Source: Streptomyces sp. HUAS MG91 (GTDB taxonomy: Bacteria > Actinomycetota > Actinomycetes > Streptomycetales > Streptomycetaceae). From it: a stretch of 64,000 nucleotides of DNA. Under the pieces are notes generated by a model. The model was not told where the DNA came from, did not search any database, and saw nothing but the letters and a program-made list of their open reading frames with translations. The DNA lies in contig NZ_CP159534.1 of the NCBI RefSeq assembly GCF_040529335.1, positions 3,658,001 through 3,722,000 on the forward strand, read 5' to 3'. This document shows, one piece after another, positions 49,508-59,371 of the stretch; position 1 is the first letter of the stretch, and every line of letters begins with the position of its first letter. Made by a program: the position numbers and the translations under genes.

Positions 49508-50692
49508 GTGAGCAGGCAGAACAAAGCCGTCATCGGCGCCGCCCTCGCCCTTGGCGCGCTGACCCTCACGGCCTGCGGGGGCAGCGCCACCGCGGACAAC
49601 AAGAAGGGCGCGGAGGGCGGGGACGCCCCGCGGATCACCATCTCCGCGAAGGACGGCTCCACCAGCGCCTCGATCAACGCCACCGGGGTCGAGGTCACCG
49701 ACGGCAGACTCACCGACGTGAAGATGACGGAGGAGGCCGGCGGCAAGGCGGTCGCCGGGACCATCGCCGCGGACGGCGCGTCCTGGAAGCCGAAGGAGCA
49801 GTTGGAGCGCGGCACCAAGTACCGCATATCGGCGACGGCCAAGGACGGAGACGGGGACACGGCCGCCGCCAATTCGATCTTCACGACGGTGACGACGGCG
49901 AACAGCTTCATCGGTACGTACACGCCCGACAACGGCACGACGGTCGGGGTGGGCATGCCGGTGTCGTTCACGTTCGACAAGGCGATCAGCCGGCAGAAGG
50001 ATGTGCAGGCGCACATCAAGGTGACGTCGAGCAGCGGGCAGCGGGTCGTGGGCCACTGGTTCAACGCGCAGCGGCTCGACTTCCGGCCCGAGCAGTACTG
50101 GAAGGCCGGTTCGAAGGTCACGATGAAGATCGACCTCGACGGCGTCGAGGGGGCGGACGGGATCCACGGCGTGCAGGACAAGACGGTCACCTTCACCGTC
50201 GGCCGCGCCCAGGTCTCCACCGTCGACGTGAACACGCAGAAGATGACCGTGGTGCGCGACGGGCGGACGCTCAAGACGGTCCCGGTCTCGACCGGCAGCG
50301 CGGCCCACCCGACCTACAACGGCCAGATGGTGATCTCCGAGAAGTTCGTGCAGACGCGCATGAACGGCGACACGGTCGGCTTCGGCGGCGAGTACGACAT
50401 CGCGGACGTGCCGCACGCGATGCGGCTGTCGCAGTCGGGCACGTTCATCCACGGCAACTACTGGAGCTCGCCGTCGGTCTTCGGCTCCCAGGGCACCAGC
50501 CACGGCTGCGTCGGCATGCAGGACACGAAGGGCGCGGGCGGCGCCACGACGGCGAAGTGGTTTTTCGACAACTCCCTCGTCGGTGACGTCGTCGTCGTGA
50601 AGAACTCCCACGACCGGACGATCCCCGCGGACAACGGCCTGAACGGGTGGAACATGCCGTGGAGCCAGTGGACGGCCGGCGGCAGCGCCTGA
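49508..50692 (+). CDS. L,D-transpeptidase lipoprotein with Ig-like domains
   Basis: A 394-aa exported lipoprotein that forms 3-3 crosslinks in peptidoglycan. The signal peptide ends in lipobox LTAC with Cys23. Two Ig-like domains (about 45-245) precede the YkuD catalytic domain (about 248-370), where His315 (HGNYW) and the SHGC motif with His332 and Cys334 are visible. GTG 49508 follows AAGGAG by 6 nt. The 156-bp upstream region has GGAAC (49424-49428), which could be part of a sigma-E promoter, but the -10 match is weak. A clear terminator follows at 50722. Confidence 0.95.
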   Translation: MSRQNKAVIGAALALGALTLTACGGSATADNKKGAEGGDAPRITISAKDGSTSASINATGVEVTDGRLTDVKMTEEAGGKAVAGTIAADGASWKPKEQLERGTKYRISATAKDGDGDTAAANSIFTTVTTANSFIGTYTPDNGTTVGVGMPVSFTFDKAISRQKDVQAHIKVTSSSGQRVVGHWFNAQRLDFRPEQYWKAGSKVTMKIDLDGVEGADGIHGVQDKTVTFTVGRAQVSTVDVNTQKMTVVRDGRTLKTVPVSTGSAAHPTYNGQMVISEKFVQTRMNGDTVGFGGEYDIADVPHAMRLSQSGTFIHGNYWSSPSVFGSQGTSHGCVGMQDTKGAGGATTAKWFFDNSLVGDVVVVKNSHDRTIPADNGLNGWNMPWSQWTAGGSA

Positions 50693-50721
50693 CCGGTTCC
50701 CGTCCCTCCCGGGGAACAGGG

Positions 50722-50750
50722 GGGCCGTGCAGGAACACCCTGCACGGCCC
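50722..50750 (+). terminator. Terminator after the L,D-transpeptidase gene
   Basis: A perfect 12-bp stem, GGGCCGTGCAGG and its complement, with a 5-nt loop lies 30 nt after the stop codon. Confidence 0.85.
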
Positions 50751-50878
50751 GCACGTTGAACGAGCGCGGGAGCGCAGCCAAATCCCGTTGCCTGTTTGCG
50801 ATTTCACGGACACGATGTCCGACCGAGGCGCTACGGTATGCACCCACTAGGTGACATGCAGCGATGCCGGGAGGTGTC

Positions 50879-51877
50879 TTGAGCGTTCCGTACGACGAAG
50901 AGTCCGGCCACCCGTACGACGCCCCGTCCCACAGGTCACCCGAGGAGCATCTGGCGCGCCTGCTGGGCCGCTCGATCAACTCCTTCGAGCTGCCGGACGA
51001 GACGCTGGAGGGCATCGACCGCGCACTGGCCTACGACAGTTCCCTGCACTCGGCCCACCACAGCGCGGGCCTGCACCGCGAGACGTACCGGCACACCTGG
51101 CTGCTCGTCGACGGCAGCCCGCTGACCCTGTGGGAGCTGGTGCACAACACCGGCCGGGACGGCGTCACCCAGCACGAGGTCTACGTCACCGCGGACGAGG
51201 TGCATCTGGCGACCGGGCGGCTGCCGATGCCGCCGGAGGCCGCGCCGGGCTTCGATCTCGACGTGTCCGTCGCCGCCGAGACCTTCACGGCCTTCACCGG
51301 CCCGGAGGCCGCCGACCCCCACGAGCTTCCCGAACTCACCGACTTCGCCGACTTCACCGAGCTCACCGAACTTTCGGACATCTCCGAGTTCACCGGGCTC
51401 ACTGGAATCACCGGGCTCGCCGGATTCGGCGAGTTCGCTGAGTTCGCCGAGTTCTCGCCGTTCGCCGAGTTCCCCGAAGTCCTCGACTCCCCCGCCGCGC
51501 ACGTGCAGCTGCCCCCGGTCCCGCCGCAGCGCCCCGCCTTCGGGCCCGCCGATCCGGACAGCTCCGTCGACCACGCCCGCCGCCTGCTGCGCCGCGCGGA
51601 GAACCCGGAGGTGGAGACGCGCCCGGGCCCCGGCACCGCGCGACTGCTGCGGGAAGCGTGCGCGCATCAGATCACACAGGCGTTCGGCTGCCGGCTCAGC
51701 CCGGGATTCTCGCTGTACGAGCACGCGTTCCTGCTGCGCGACGGCTGTGAGGTCAGCCTGTGGGAGGTGGAGCACACGGCGACGCCGGACGGCTCCCACA
51801 TGTGCGAGGTGTACCTGACGCAGGAGGCCGCCCGGGCCGCGATCGACCGGCGGGTCGCGTCACGGGTCCGCCCGTGA
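50879..51877 (+). CDS. DUF6227-family protein with an 18-fold tripeptide repeat
   Basis: A 332-aa soluble protein seen in Streptomyces; function unknown. Two similar domains lie at about residues 25-115 and 230-325, each ending in a related strand pattern (TYRHTWLLVDGSPLTLWELVH and YEHAFLLRDGCEVSLWEVEH share the LW-E-V-H core). Between them, residues 149-202 are 18 consecutive triplets of the form (E/D/G)-(L/F/I/V)-(T/A/S). The start is taken as TTG 50879, five nt after GGGAGG. No signal peptide or membrane helix. The duplicated domain could bind a partner as a two-lobed adaptor. Confidence 0.85.
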   Translation: MSVPYDEESGHPYDAPSHRSPEEHLARLLGRSINSFELPDETLEGIDRALAYDSSLHSAHHSAGLHRETYRHTWLLVDGSPLTLWELVHNTGRDGVTQHEVYVTADEVHLATGRLPMPPEAAPGFDLDVSVAAETFTAFTGPEAADPHELPELTDFADFTELTELSDISEFTGLTGITGLAGFGEFAEFAEFSPFAEFPEVLDSPAAHVQLPPVPPQRPAFGPADPDSSVDHARRLLRRAENPEVETRPGPGTARLLREACAHQITQAFGCRLSPGFSLYEHAFLLRDGCEVSLWEVEHTATPDGSHMCEVYLTQEAARAAIDRRVASRVRP

Positions 51878-51889
51878 CCCGGCCCTCGC

Positions 51890-52135
51890 TCAGCGGCGGC
51901 TGAACTGCCGCACCAGCCCGGCGAACGCGTCCTGCTCGTCGGCGGTCAGCGGCACCGACTCCACGGCCGGCGCCTGCGCCTGACCGGGCAGGGCGCCCAG
52001 CGGCAGCCGGGGCGGCCTCTGCGGGGCGATGGCGACGACACGTACCAGGCGGACCAGACCGACCACCCAGGCCACAGTGACGAGCGCGAGCATCGCCAGG
52101 CCTATCTGCTGAAGGATCGACACGTGCTCAGGCAT
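51890..52135 (-). CDS. Small single-pass membrane protein
   Basis: An 81-aa protein with one membrane helix (about residues 8-32, QQIGLAMLALVTVAWVVGLV) and a cytoplasmic Pro/Gln-rich tail ending VRQFSRR. ATG 52135 is chosen; longer reading adds Thr/Asn-rich repetitive sequence translated from the repeat-rich promoter region. A GGGAC-TTTG-GTCCC dyad lies 22 nt upstream. Function unknown. Confidence 0.65.
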   Translation of the reverse strand: MPEHVSILQQIGLAMLALVTVAWVVGLVRLVRVVAIAPQRPPRLPLGALPGQAQAPAVESVPLTADEQDAFAGLVRQFSRR

Positions 52136-52156
52136 GCGGTCCAGTGAACACCACAG

Positions 52157-52176
52157 TCCGGGACTTTGGTCCCGGA
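52157..52176. promoter_or_regulatory. DosR/DevR-like dyad upstream of the small membrane protein gene
   Basis: TCCGGGAC-TTTG-GTCCCGGA is a perfect 8-4-8 inverted repeat. Its core GGGACTTTGGTCCC differs from the mycobacterial DosR consensus GGGACTWWAGTCCC at one position. Streptomyces has DosR-like regulators (OsdR/DevR), so hypoxia or NO control is possible. It would overlap the -35 of the minus-strand gene. Confidence 0.5.
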
Positions 52177-52260
52177 CCGTGACGTATCTCGCAGTGTTCA
52201 CAGTCCGCGCAGTATTCACAGTGTTCGCACCCTGCGCGGTAACGGACATTCGGCCACCCT

Positions 52261-52308
52261 CAGGACGTCAGGGCATCAGGACGTCAGGGCGTCAGGGCGT
52301 CAGGACGG
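52261..52308. repeat. Six tandem 8-bp repeats (CAGGRCRT)
   Basis: Six consecutive 8-bp units: CAGGACGT, CAGGGCAT, CAGGACGT, CAGGGCGT, CAGGGCGT, CAGGACGG. There are no spacers, so it is not a CRISPR array. Confidence 0.85.
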
Positions 52309-52506
52309 CCGGCGGTCGTCCGGCTCAGCCGCCCACGCAGCCCCGGCGCGCTTCCGCTTGCTCGTCAGCTCGGGCCCGCACCGCACTCCGGGACACCAGC
52401 CACCCAACGCGCCACCCGTACCGGTTGTTTGCCATGCTTTGCCCCGTATCCGCCCCAGGGTTCAACGGGGTTGTCCACAGCTGTGGACGGCCGTGGCGGT
52501 CCTCCC

Positions 52507-54675
<2,169 letters not shown>

Positions 54676-54733
54676 TTCAAGCCCCTCCGGCGATCGAGGA
54701 GCGGGGTCCGGGGCGGGGTCCCGTGTCGGTCCC
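54676..54733. repeat. Second type of Streptomyces intergenic repeat
   Basis: The sequence after the stop (CCCCTCCGGCGATCGAGGAG then GGGGTCCGGGGCGGGGTCCCG) is a variant of a frequent Streptomyces intergenic element. Short inverted parts (CTCC..GGAG; GGGTCC..) can fold between the convergent solute-binding and MFS genes and may terminate both. Confidence 0.5.
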
Positions 54734-56215
54734 CTACGGGGCCGCGACCAGCTCCCGTTCGGCGTCCGGCTCCGCCGTCTCGGCGGGCCCGTCGGAAGCC
54801 GCCCGCCTCGGCAGGGCGAACATCAGCAGGAAGATGCCGACGAGGATGCCCGCGGCCCACAGCAGCGCGCTGCGGAACCCGTCGACGAAGGCCGCGCTGC
54901 CCTGGGCCGCGTGGTCCTCGACGACGTTGAAGAAGACGACCGAGACCAGGCTCAGCCCCAGCGCGTTGCCCATCTGCATCACCGTGTTGATCAGCCCGGA
55001 CGCCGAGCCCGCGTGCTCGCGCGGCACCTCCGACAGGACGGCGTCGGTCAGCGGCGCGACGATCAGCCCCATGCCCAGGCCCATCACCACAAGCGGCAGC
55101 GCCATCTGCCAGGAGGCGATCCCGAGCCCGTAGTGCCCGGCCTGCCATACGTAGATCAGCACACCGGCGGCCATCAGCAGGGCGCCCGCCTGGAGCACTC
55201 CGCGGCCGAAGCGCGGCACCAGCTTCTGTACCGAGATCCCGGCGGCGACGGACACCGCGATGGAGAACGGCACTCCGGTCAGGCCCGCCCGCAGCGGGCT
55301 CCAGCCGAGGCCGAGCTGCATGTAGAGCGTCCAGGTCAGGAAGAAGATGCCGGTGGTGACGCCGAAGACGGTCTGCACGGCGATGCCCGCCGCGAAGCTC
55401 TTCACCTTGAACAGGGACAGCTCGATGAGCGGGGAGCCGTCGCGCCGGGTCTTGGCCCGCTCGTACGCGACGAGGACGCCGACGATCAGCACCGAGGCCG
55501 CCATCATCACGTACCCCCAGACCGGCCAGCCGTTCTCGTGGCCCTCGGTCAGCGGGTAGACGAGCGCGAGCATCGCGAGGGTGACCAGGACGACGCCGAC
55601 CAGGTCCAGCTTCAGCGCCCGGGGCGCCTTCGACTCGGTGATGACGCGGGAGCCGAGGACGAGGGCGGCGATGCCGACCGGCAGGTTGATCAGGAAGATC
55701 GGGCGCCACTCCAGACCCGCGATGTTCCACTCGGTGAGCAGCGCGCCCAGCAGCGGCCCGGTCACCGCGCCGAGTCCGACGATCGCGCCGAACAGTCCGA
55801 AGACCTTGCCGCGTTCGTGCGCGGGGAAGGTGGCGTGCACGATCGACAGGACCTGCGGCACCATCATCGCCGCCATGCCGCCCTGGAGGATCCGGGAGGC
55901 GACCAGCATCTCCGGGTTCACCGCGAACCCGCACAGCGCCGAGGCGACGGTGAAGCCGCCGATGCCGAGCAGGAAGAGCCGCTTGCGGCCGAAGACGTCG
56001 CCGAGCCGGCCGCCGGTGATGAGCAGGGCCGCGAAGGCGAGCGCGTACCCGGCGGTTATCCACTGGATCTGGCCCGAGGTGGCGCCCTCGTCGTGCTGGA
56101 TGGTGGGCAGGGCGACGTTCACGATCGTGACGTCCACGAGGTCCATGAACGCCGCCGTCATGACGATGGCGAGGGCGAACCAACGACGGCGGTCGGTTGC
56201 TGCGGTTGAGGTCAT
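54734..56215 (-). CDS. DHA2-family MFS drug transporter
   Basis: A 493-aa transporter with 14 predicted helices. Motifs include DVTIVNVALPTIQ in helix 1, GGRLGDVFGRKRLFLLG (motif A) and the ILQGGMAAMMVPQVLS region. ATG 56215 is preferred: TAGCGT (56228-56223) is 7 nt upstream, giving a leaderless arrangement. It is divergent from a WYL-domain regulator, and a 27-bp operator-like inverted repeat lies between the two starts, so drug- or metabolite-responsive efflux is likely. Confidence 0.9.
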   Translation of the reverse strand: MTSTAATDRRRWFALAIVMTAAFMDLVDVTIVNVALPTIQHDEGATSGQIQWITAGYALAFAALLITGGRLGDVFGRKRLFLLGIGGFTVASALCGFAVNPEMLVASRILQGGMAAMMVPQVLSIVHATFPAHERGKVFGLFGAIVGLGAVTGPLLGALLTEWNIAGLEWRPIFLINLPVGIAALVLGSRVITESKAPRALKLDLVGVVLVTLAMLALVYPLTEGHENGWPVWGYVMMAASVLIVGVLVAYERAKTRRDGSPLIELSLFKVKSFAAGIAVQTVFGVTTGIFFLTWTLYMQLGLGWSPLRAGLTGVPFSIAVSVAAGISVQKLVPRFGRGVLQAGALLMAAGVLIYVWQAGHYGLGIASWQMALPLVVMGLGMGLIVAPLTDAVLSEVPREHAGSASGLINTVMQMGNALGLSLVSVVFFNVVEDHAAQGSAAFVDGFRSALLWAAGILVGIFLLMFALPRRAASDGPAETAEPDAERELVAAP

Positions 56216-56233
56216 GTCCCGAACGCTAGAGGG

Positions 56234-56260
56234 CATCTAGGCCAGATCGTGTCCTAGATG
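56234..56260. promoter_or_regulatory. Inverted repeat between the MFS and WYL regulator genes
   Basis: CATCTAGG-N11-CCTAGATG is a perfect 8-11-8 dyad directly upstream of the MFS promoter hexamer and reaching to 19 bp before the regulator start. It is the obvious operator for the divergently encoded WYL protein. Confidence 0.65.
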
Positions 56261-56278
56261 GGCGGCATCCTGGAACGC

Positions 56279-57268
56279 ATGACGACGCCAAGTACGTCCC
56301 CGACGGACACTCCGGCCCGGCTCCTCCAGTTGCTCTCCCTCCTCCAGACCCCGCGCGAATGGCCCGGCGGGGAGCTCGCCGACCGGCTCGGGGTCTCGCG
56401 CCGCACCGTCCGCCGCGACATCGACCGGCTGCGCGACCTCGGCTATCCGGTGCAGGCGACGCTGGGCGCCGACGGCGGCTACCGGCTCGTCGCGGGCAAG
56501 GCGCTGCCGCCGCTCGTGCTCGACGACGAGGAGGCGGTGGCCATCGCGGTGGGGCTGCGCGCCGGCGCCGGGCACGCCGTCGAGGGGGTGGAGGAGGCGT
56601 CGGTGCGCGCCCTCGCCAAGCTGGAGCAGGTGCTGCCGGGCCGGCTGCGGCACCGGGTCGCCACGCTCCAGGCGGCGACTCTCCCGCTGACCTCGGGGGA
56701 CGGCGCCACGATCGCGCCCGGGACGCTGACGGTGATCGCCTCGGCGACGGCCGGCACGGAGCGGCTCCGCTTCCACTACCGGGCGGCCGACGGCTCCGAG
56801 ACGCGCCGCCTCGTCGAACCGTGCCGGCTCGTCTCCACCGGGCGCCGCTGGTACCTCGTGGCCTACGACATCGATCGCGCCGCCTGGCGGACGTTCCGGG
56901 TCGACCGGCTGACGGAGCCGTTCGCGACCGGGGCGCGGTTCGCTCCGCGGGAGGTGCCGGACGGGGACGCGGCCGCGTTCGTGCGGCGGTCGGTGTCGTC
57001 CCGGGGGGCGGTTCCCTACGAGCTGGACGTGGAGTTCTCGGCGCCGGCGGAGGTCGTCGCCGAACGGATTCCCGCCGCGGTGGGGCCGCTGGAGACGCTG
57101 CCGGGCGGTTCCGGGTGCCGCTTGCGGGGGTCCGTGCCGGATGCCGTCGAGTGGATGGCCGTGCGGCTGGGCATGACCGGGCTCGACTTCCGCGTCCGGG
57201 GCCCCGAGGAACTGATTTCGGCTGTACGGGAGTTGGGGGAGCGCATGGTCCGGGGAGCGCCCCGTTAG
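56279..57268 (+). CDS. WYL-domain (DeoR-like HTH) transcriptional regulator
   Basis: A 329-aa regulator with an N-terminal HTH (GGELADRLGVSRRTVRRDI) and a WYL ligand-sensing domain (about 150-225) containing RRWYLVAYDIDR, followed by a WCX-type C-terminal domain. ATG 56279 is preferred; an in-frame ATG at 56258 overlaps the inverted repeat. Its last five codons and stop lie inside a long intergenic inverted repeat (57257-57392), so the C-terminal GAPR is repeat-derived. It probably regulates the divergent MFS gene. Confidence 0.9.
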   Translation: MTTPSTSPTDTPARLLQLLSLLQTPREWPGGELADRLGVSRRTVRRDIDRLRDLGYPVQATLGADGGYRLVAGKALPPLVLDDEEAVAIAVGLRAGAGHAVEGVEEASVRALAKLEQVLPGRLRHRVATLQAATLPLTSGDGATIAPGTLTVIASATAGTERLRFHYRAADGSETRRLVEPCRLVSTGRRWYLVAYDIDRAAWRTFRVDRLTEPFATGARFAPREVPDGDAAAFVRRSVSSRGAVPYELDVEFSAPAEVVAERIPAAVGPLETLPGGSGCRLRGSVPDAVEWMAVRLGMTGLDFRVRGPEELISAVRELGERMVRGAPR

Positions 57269-57392
57269 GGGCGCGGGGAACTGCGCGAGCGACCACGACG
57301 AAAGCCGCGGACGCGTCTGCTCGGTACATGAGCAGACGCGTCCGCGGCTTTTCGGTGGCTGGTCGCGCCGTTCCCCGCGCCCCTAACGGGGC
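57257..57392. repeat. Streptomyces-type intergenic inverted repeat, copy B
   Basis: Outer arms of about 38 nt (57257-57296 and 57355-57392) match copy A at 1882-2014. The inner part is a perfect 22-bp stem (AAAGCCGCGGACGCGTCTGC plus two bases) with a 7-nt loop (57301-57351). It lies between the convergent ends of the WYL gene, whose stop is inside it, and hrdD. Probably a bidirectional terminator. Confidence 0.8.
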
Positions 57393-57404
57393 ACACCCGG
57401 AATG

Positions 57405-58424
57405 TCAGGCCGCGGCGTCGAAGCCGGTGTCGCGGGCCAGCTTCTTCAGTTCCAGCAGGGCGTGCTTCTCGATCTGCCGGATGCGCTCGCGGGTGAGCCC
57501 GTGCTCCTTGCCCACCTCGGTGAGGGTGCGCTCGCGCCCGTCCTCGATGCCGTACCGCATCTTGATGATCGACGCGGTGCGCTGGTCGAGCCGGCCGATC
57601 AGATCGTCCAGCTCCTCGCTGCGCAGCAGGGTCAGGACCGACTGCTCCGGGGAGACCGCCGAGGTGTCCTCCAGCAGGTCCCCGAACTGGGTCTCGCCCT
57701 CGTCGTCCACCGACATGTTCAGCGAGACCGGGTCGCGGGCCCAGTCCAGGACGTCGGTGACGCGCTCCGGCGTCGTCTTGTCGAGCTGCGCGGCGATCTC
57801 CGCGGGCTCCGGCTCGCGCCCGTGCTCGCGGTTGAACTCGCGCTGGACCCGGCGGATGCGGCCCAGCTCCTCGACCAGGTGGACGGGGAGGCGGATGGTG
57901 CGGGACTGGTCGGCTATGGAACGGGTGATGGCCTGACGGATCCACCACGTCGCGTACGTCGAGAACTTGAAGCCCTTGCGGTAGTCGAACTTCTCGACGG
58001 CGCGCACCAGGCCGGCGTTCCCCTCCTGGATCAGGTCGAGCAGGGGCAGGCCGGAGCGCGGGTAGCGACGGGCCACCGCGACCACCAGCCGCAGGTTCGA
58101 CCGGATGAAGATGTCCTTGGCCTTCTCGGACTCCGCGACCAGGGCCTCCAGCTCCTCGCGGGACGCCTTCCCCGCGGCTTCGCTGTCTCCGAGATCGCCG
58201 AGCTCGCCGTCGAGGATCTGCTGGGCGTACACGCCCGCCTCGATGGTCTGCGAGAGCTCTACTTCCCTGGCGGCGTCGAGCAGCGGTGTCCGCGCGATCT
58301 CGTCGAGGTACATGCCGACCAGGTCGCGGTCGGCGATCTCCCCGCCTACGGCGCGAACACTGCGTGCCGCATCAGTCTCGCCGGAGGCGGCGGACTTACG
58401 ACGGGCTACGGCACGGGTTGCCAT
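57405..58424 (-). CDS. hrdD: RNA polymerase sigma factor HrdD
   Basis: A 339-aa primary-like (group 2) sigma factor. It begins MATRAVARRKSA, has no acidic region 1.1, and then carries region 1.2 (DLVGMYLDEIARTPLL), the core-binding and -10 recognition segment (DLIQEGNAGLVRAVEKF and TYATWWIRQAI), region 3, and the -35-binding HTH (LTEVGKEHGLTRERIRQIEKH). The sequence matches S. coelicolor HrdD (SCO3202) closely as remembered. ATG 58424 has AAGGGAG 5 nt upstream; the longer open reading to 58565 crosses the promoter and is rejected. HrdD is dispensable in S. coelicolor and is controlled by oxidative-stress sigma-R, in line with the promoter seen here. Confidence 0.95.
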   Translation of the reverse strand: MATRAVARRKSAASGETDAARSVRAVGGEIADRDLVGMYLDEIARTPLLDAAREVELSQTIEAGVYAQQILDGELGDLGDSEAAGKASREELEALVAESEKAKDIFIRSNLRLVVAVARRYPRSGLPLLDLIQEGNAGLVRAVEKFDYRKGFKFSTYATWWIRQAITRSIADQSRTIRLPVHLVEELGRIRRVQREFNREHGREPEPAEIAAQLDKTTPERVTDVLDWARDPVSLNMSVDDEGETQFGDLLEDTSAVSPEQSVLTLLRSEELDDLIGRLDQRTASIIKMRYGIEDGRERTLTEVGKEHGLTRERIRQIEKHALLELKKLARDTGFDAAA

Positions 58425-58490
58425 GCGTGCTCCCTTGCGGTGGTAGGTCGGCTTGTCGCCCTTCACGGGTGCCCTGCATCCGATGGAATC

Positions 58491-58517
58491 AACGCCTGGA
58501 ATCCGGACAGAATTCCC
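58491..58517 (-). promoter_or_regulatory. Sigma-R promoter of hrdD
   Basis: On the minus strand GGGAAT (58517-58512), exactly 18 nt, then GTT (58493-58491): a perfect match to the sigma-R consensus GGGAAT-N18-GTT. The start site would be near 58484, giving a leader of about 60 nt to the ATG at 58424. hrdD is a known sigma-R target in S. coelicolor, which supports the assignment. Confidence 0.88.
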
Positions 58518-58764
58518 AAGCCGCCCATCTTTTTTGTGATCATGCAGTACCCTGTCGCGCCACACTGCGCGAGAAGGCCGACGAGATGCCGCCGGGGCCC
58601 ACAGAGACGCAGGTCAGGCCCTGATGCGCGAGTGACGTCACCCGCGGTCGGCGGCGGGCCTCTGCCACCTGAGACGACCCTGGCGCTCTGATGGTTGCCT
58701 GTTCCCGGCCGCCTCGCCGCCCGCGAAGGTCACGAGTCGCAGGGCCTTTCGTCACCCGTGCCCG
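58518..58764. other. Intergenic region upstream of the hrdD promoter
   Basis: A short T6 tract occurs near 58530. Beyond that no gene, hairpin or recognised operator was found in this stretch between hrdD and the acetyltransferase stop at 58765. Confidence 0.4.
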
Positions 58765-59289
58765 TCACCCGCGGCCGGCGCCGAGGTCCTTCTCGAACCA
58801 CGCCACGTCGTAGTACCGCCCGAACTTCCGCCCGACCTCCCGGTAGGTGCCGACCGGGCGGAACCCGAAGCGGGCGTGCAGCCGCACGGACGCCTCGTTG
58901 GGCTGGGTCACCCCCGCGTACGCGCGGTGCACGTCCTCGGCGCTCAGCGCCTCGAACAGCGCCTCGTACAGCCGGGTGCCGATCCCGCGCCCGCCGGCGT
59001 CCGGCGCGCAGTACACGGTGACCTCCACGGAGGTGGAGTACGCCGCCTTGGGCCGGAAGGCGCTCGAGGTCGCGTACCCGAGAATCCGGCCGCCATCCTC
59101 CGCGACGAAAAGGCGGTGCGGGCCGTGCTCGGGGTGGGCCCGCAGCCAGGGCCGGCGGGCCTCCACCGTGAACGGTTCGGTGTCGAAGGTGATCGGGGTC
59201 GCGCGTACGTACTCGTTGTAGATCTCGGTCAGCGCCGCCAGGTCGCCCTCGCGCCCAGCTCTGACCGCCACCTCGGTCGCATCATCCAT
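58765..59289 (-). CDS. PAT/Bar-like GNAT acetyltransferase
   Basis: A 174-aa GNAT of the phosphinothricin N-acetyltransferase type. Diagnostic parts are IYNEYVRATPITFDTEPFT near the N-terminus, the acetyl-CoA loop GGRGIGTRLYEALFE, and the C-terminal YDVAWFEKDL. Relatives acetylate phosphinothricin, methionine sulfone or sulfoximine; no phosphinothricin genes are near, so a detoxifying role is inferred only from family. TAGTCT (59301-59296) lies 6 nt before the ATG at 59289, suggesting a leaderless mRNA. Confidence 0.88.
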   Translation of the reverse strand: MDDATEVAVRAGREGDLAALTEIYNEYVRATPITFDTEPFTVEARRPWLRAHPEHGPHRLFVAEDGGRILGYATSSAFRPKAAYSTSVEVTVYCAPDAGGRGIGTRLYEALFEALSAEDVHRAYAGVTQPNEASVRLHARFGFRPVGTYREVGRKFGRYYDVAWFEKDLGAGRG

Positions 59290-59326
59290 GCCCGGAGACT
59301 AGGACAGCCGTCCCGAGGCCCCGTGG

Positions 59327-59356
59327 GCCCCTGAAGGCCGCAGGCCTCTCAGGGGC
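59327..59356. terminator. Terminator of the dioxygenase gene
   Basis: A 13-bp stem with one bulge (GCCCCTGA-AGGCC / GGCCT-C-TCAGGGGC) and 3-nt loop lies just after the dioxygenase stop and before the acetyltransferase start on the minus strand. Confidence 0.75.
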
Positions 59357-59371
59357 GCGGGGCCCCCGCCG

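Larger units (their letters stand above)
52136..52506. other. Repeat-rich 371-bp intergenic region
   Basis: No convincing gene. It holds a DosR-like dyad (52157-52176), a cluster of GTGTTCAC-type half-sites (forward at about 52194, 52212 and 52221, inverted at about 52145) within two imperfect 18-bp direct repeats (52191-52208 and 52209-52226), and six 8-bp tandem repeats (52261-52308). The remainder up to the SDR stop at 52507 shows nothing recognisable. Confidence 0.6.

Noticed and set aside
52261..52308. Possible CRISPR array
   Set aside because: The units are 8 bp and contiguous without spacers, and no cas genes are present.
58425..58565. 47-residue N-terminal extension of HrdD
   Set aside because: It crosses the sigma-R promoter. 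The internal ATG has a strong Shine-Dalgarno and matches the known HrdD start.
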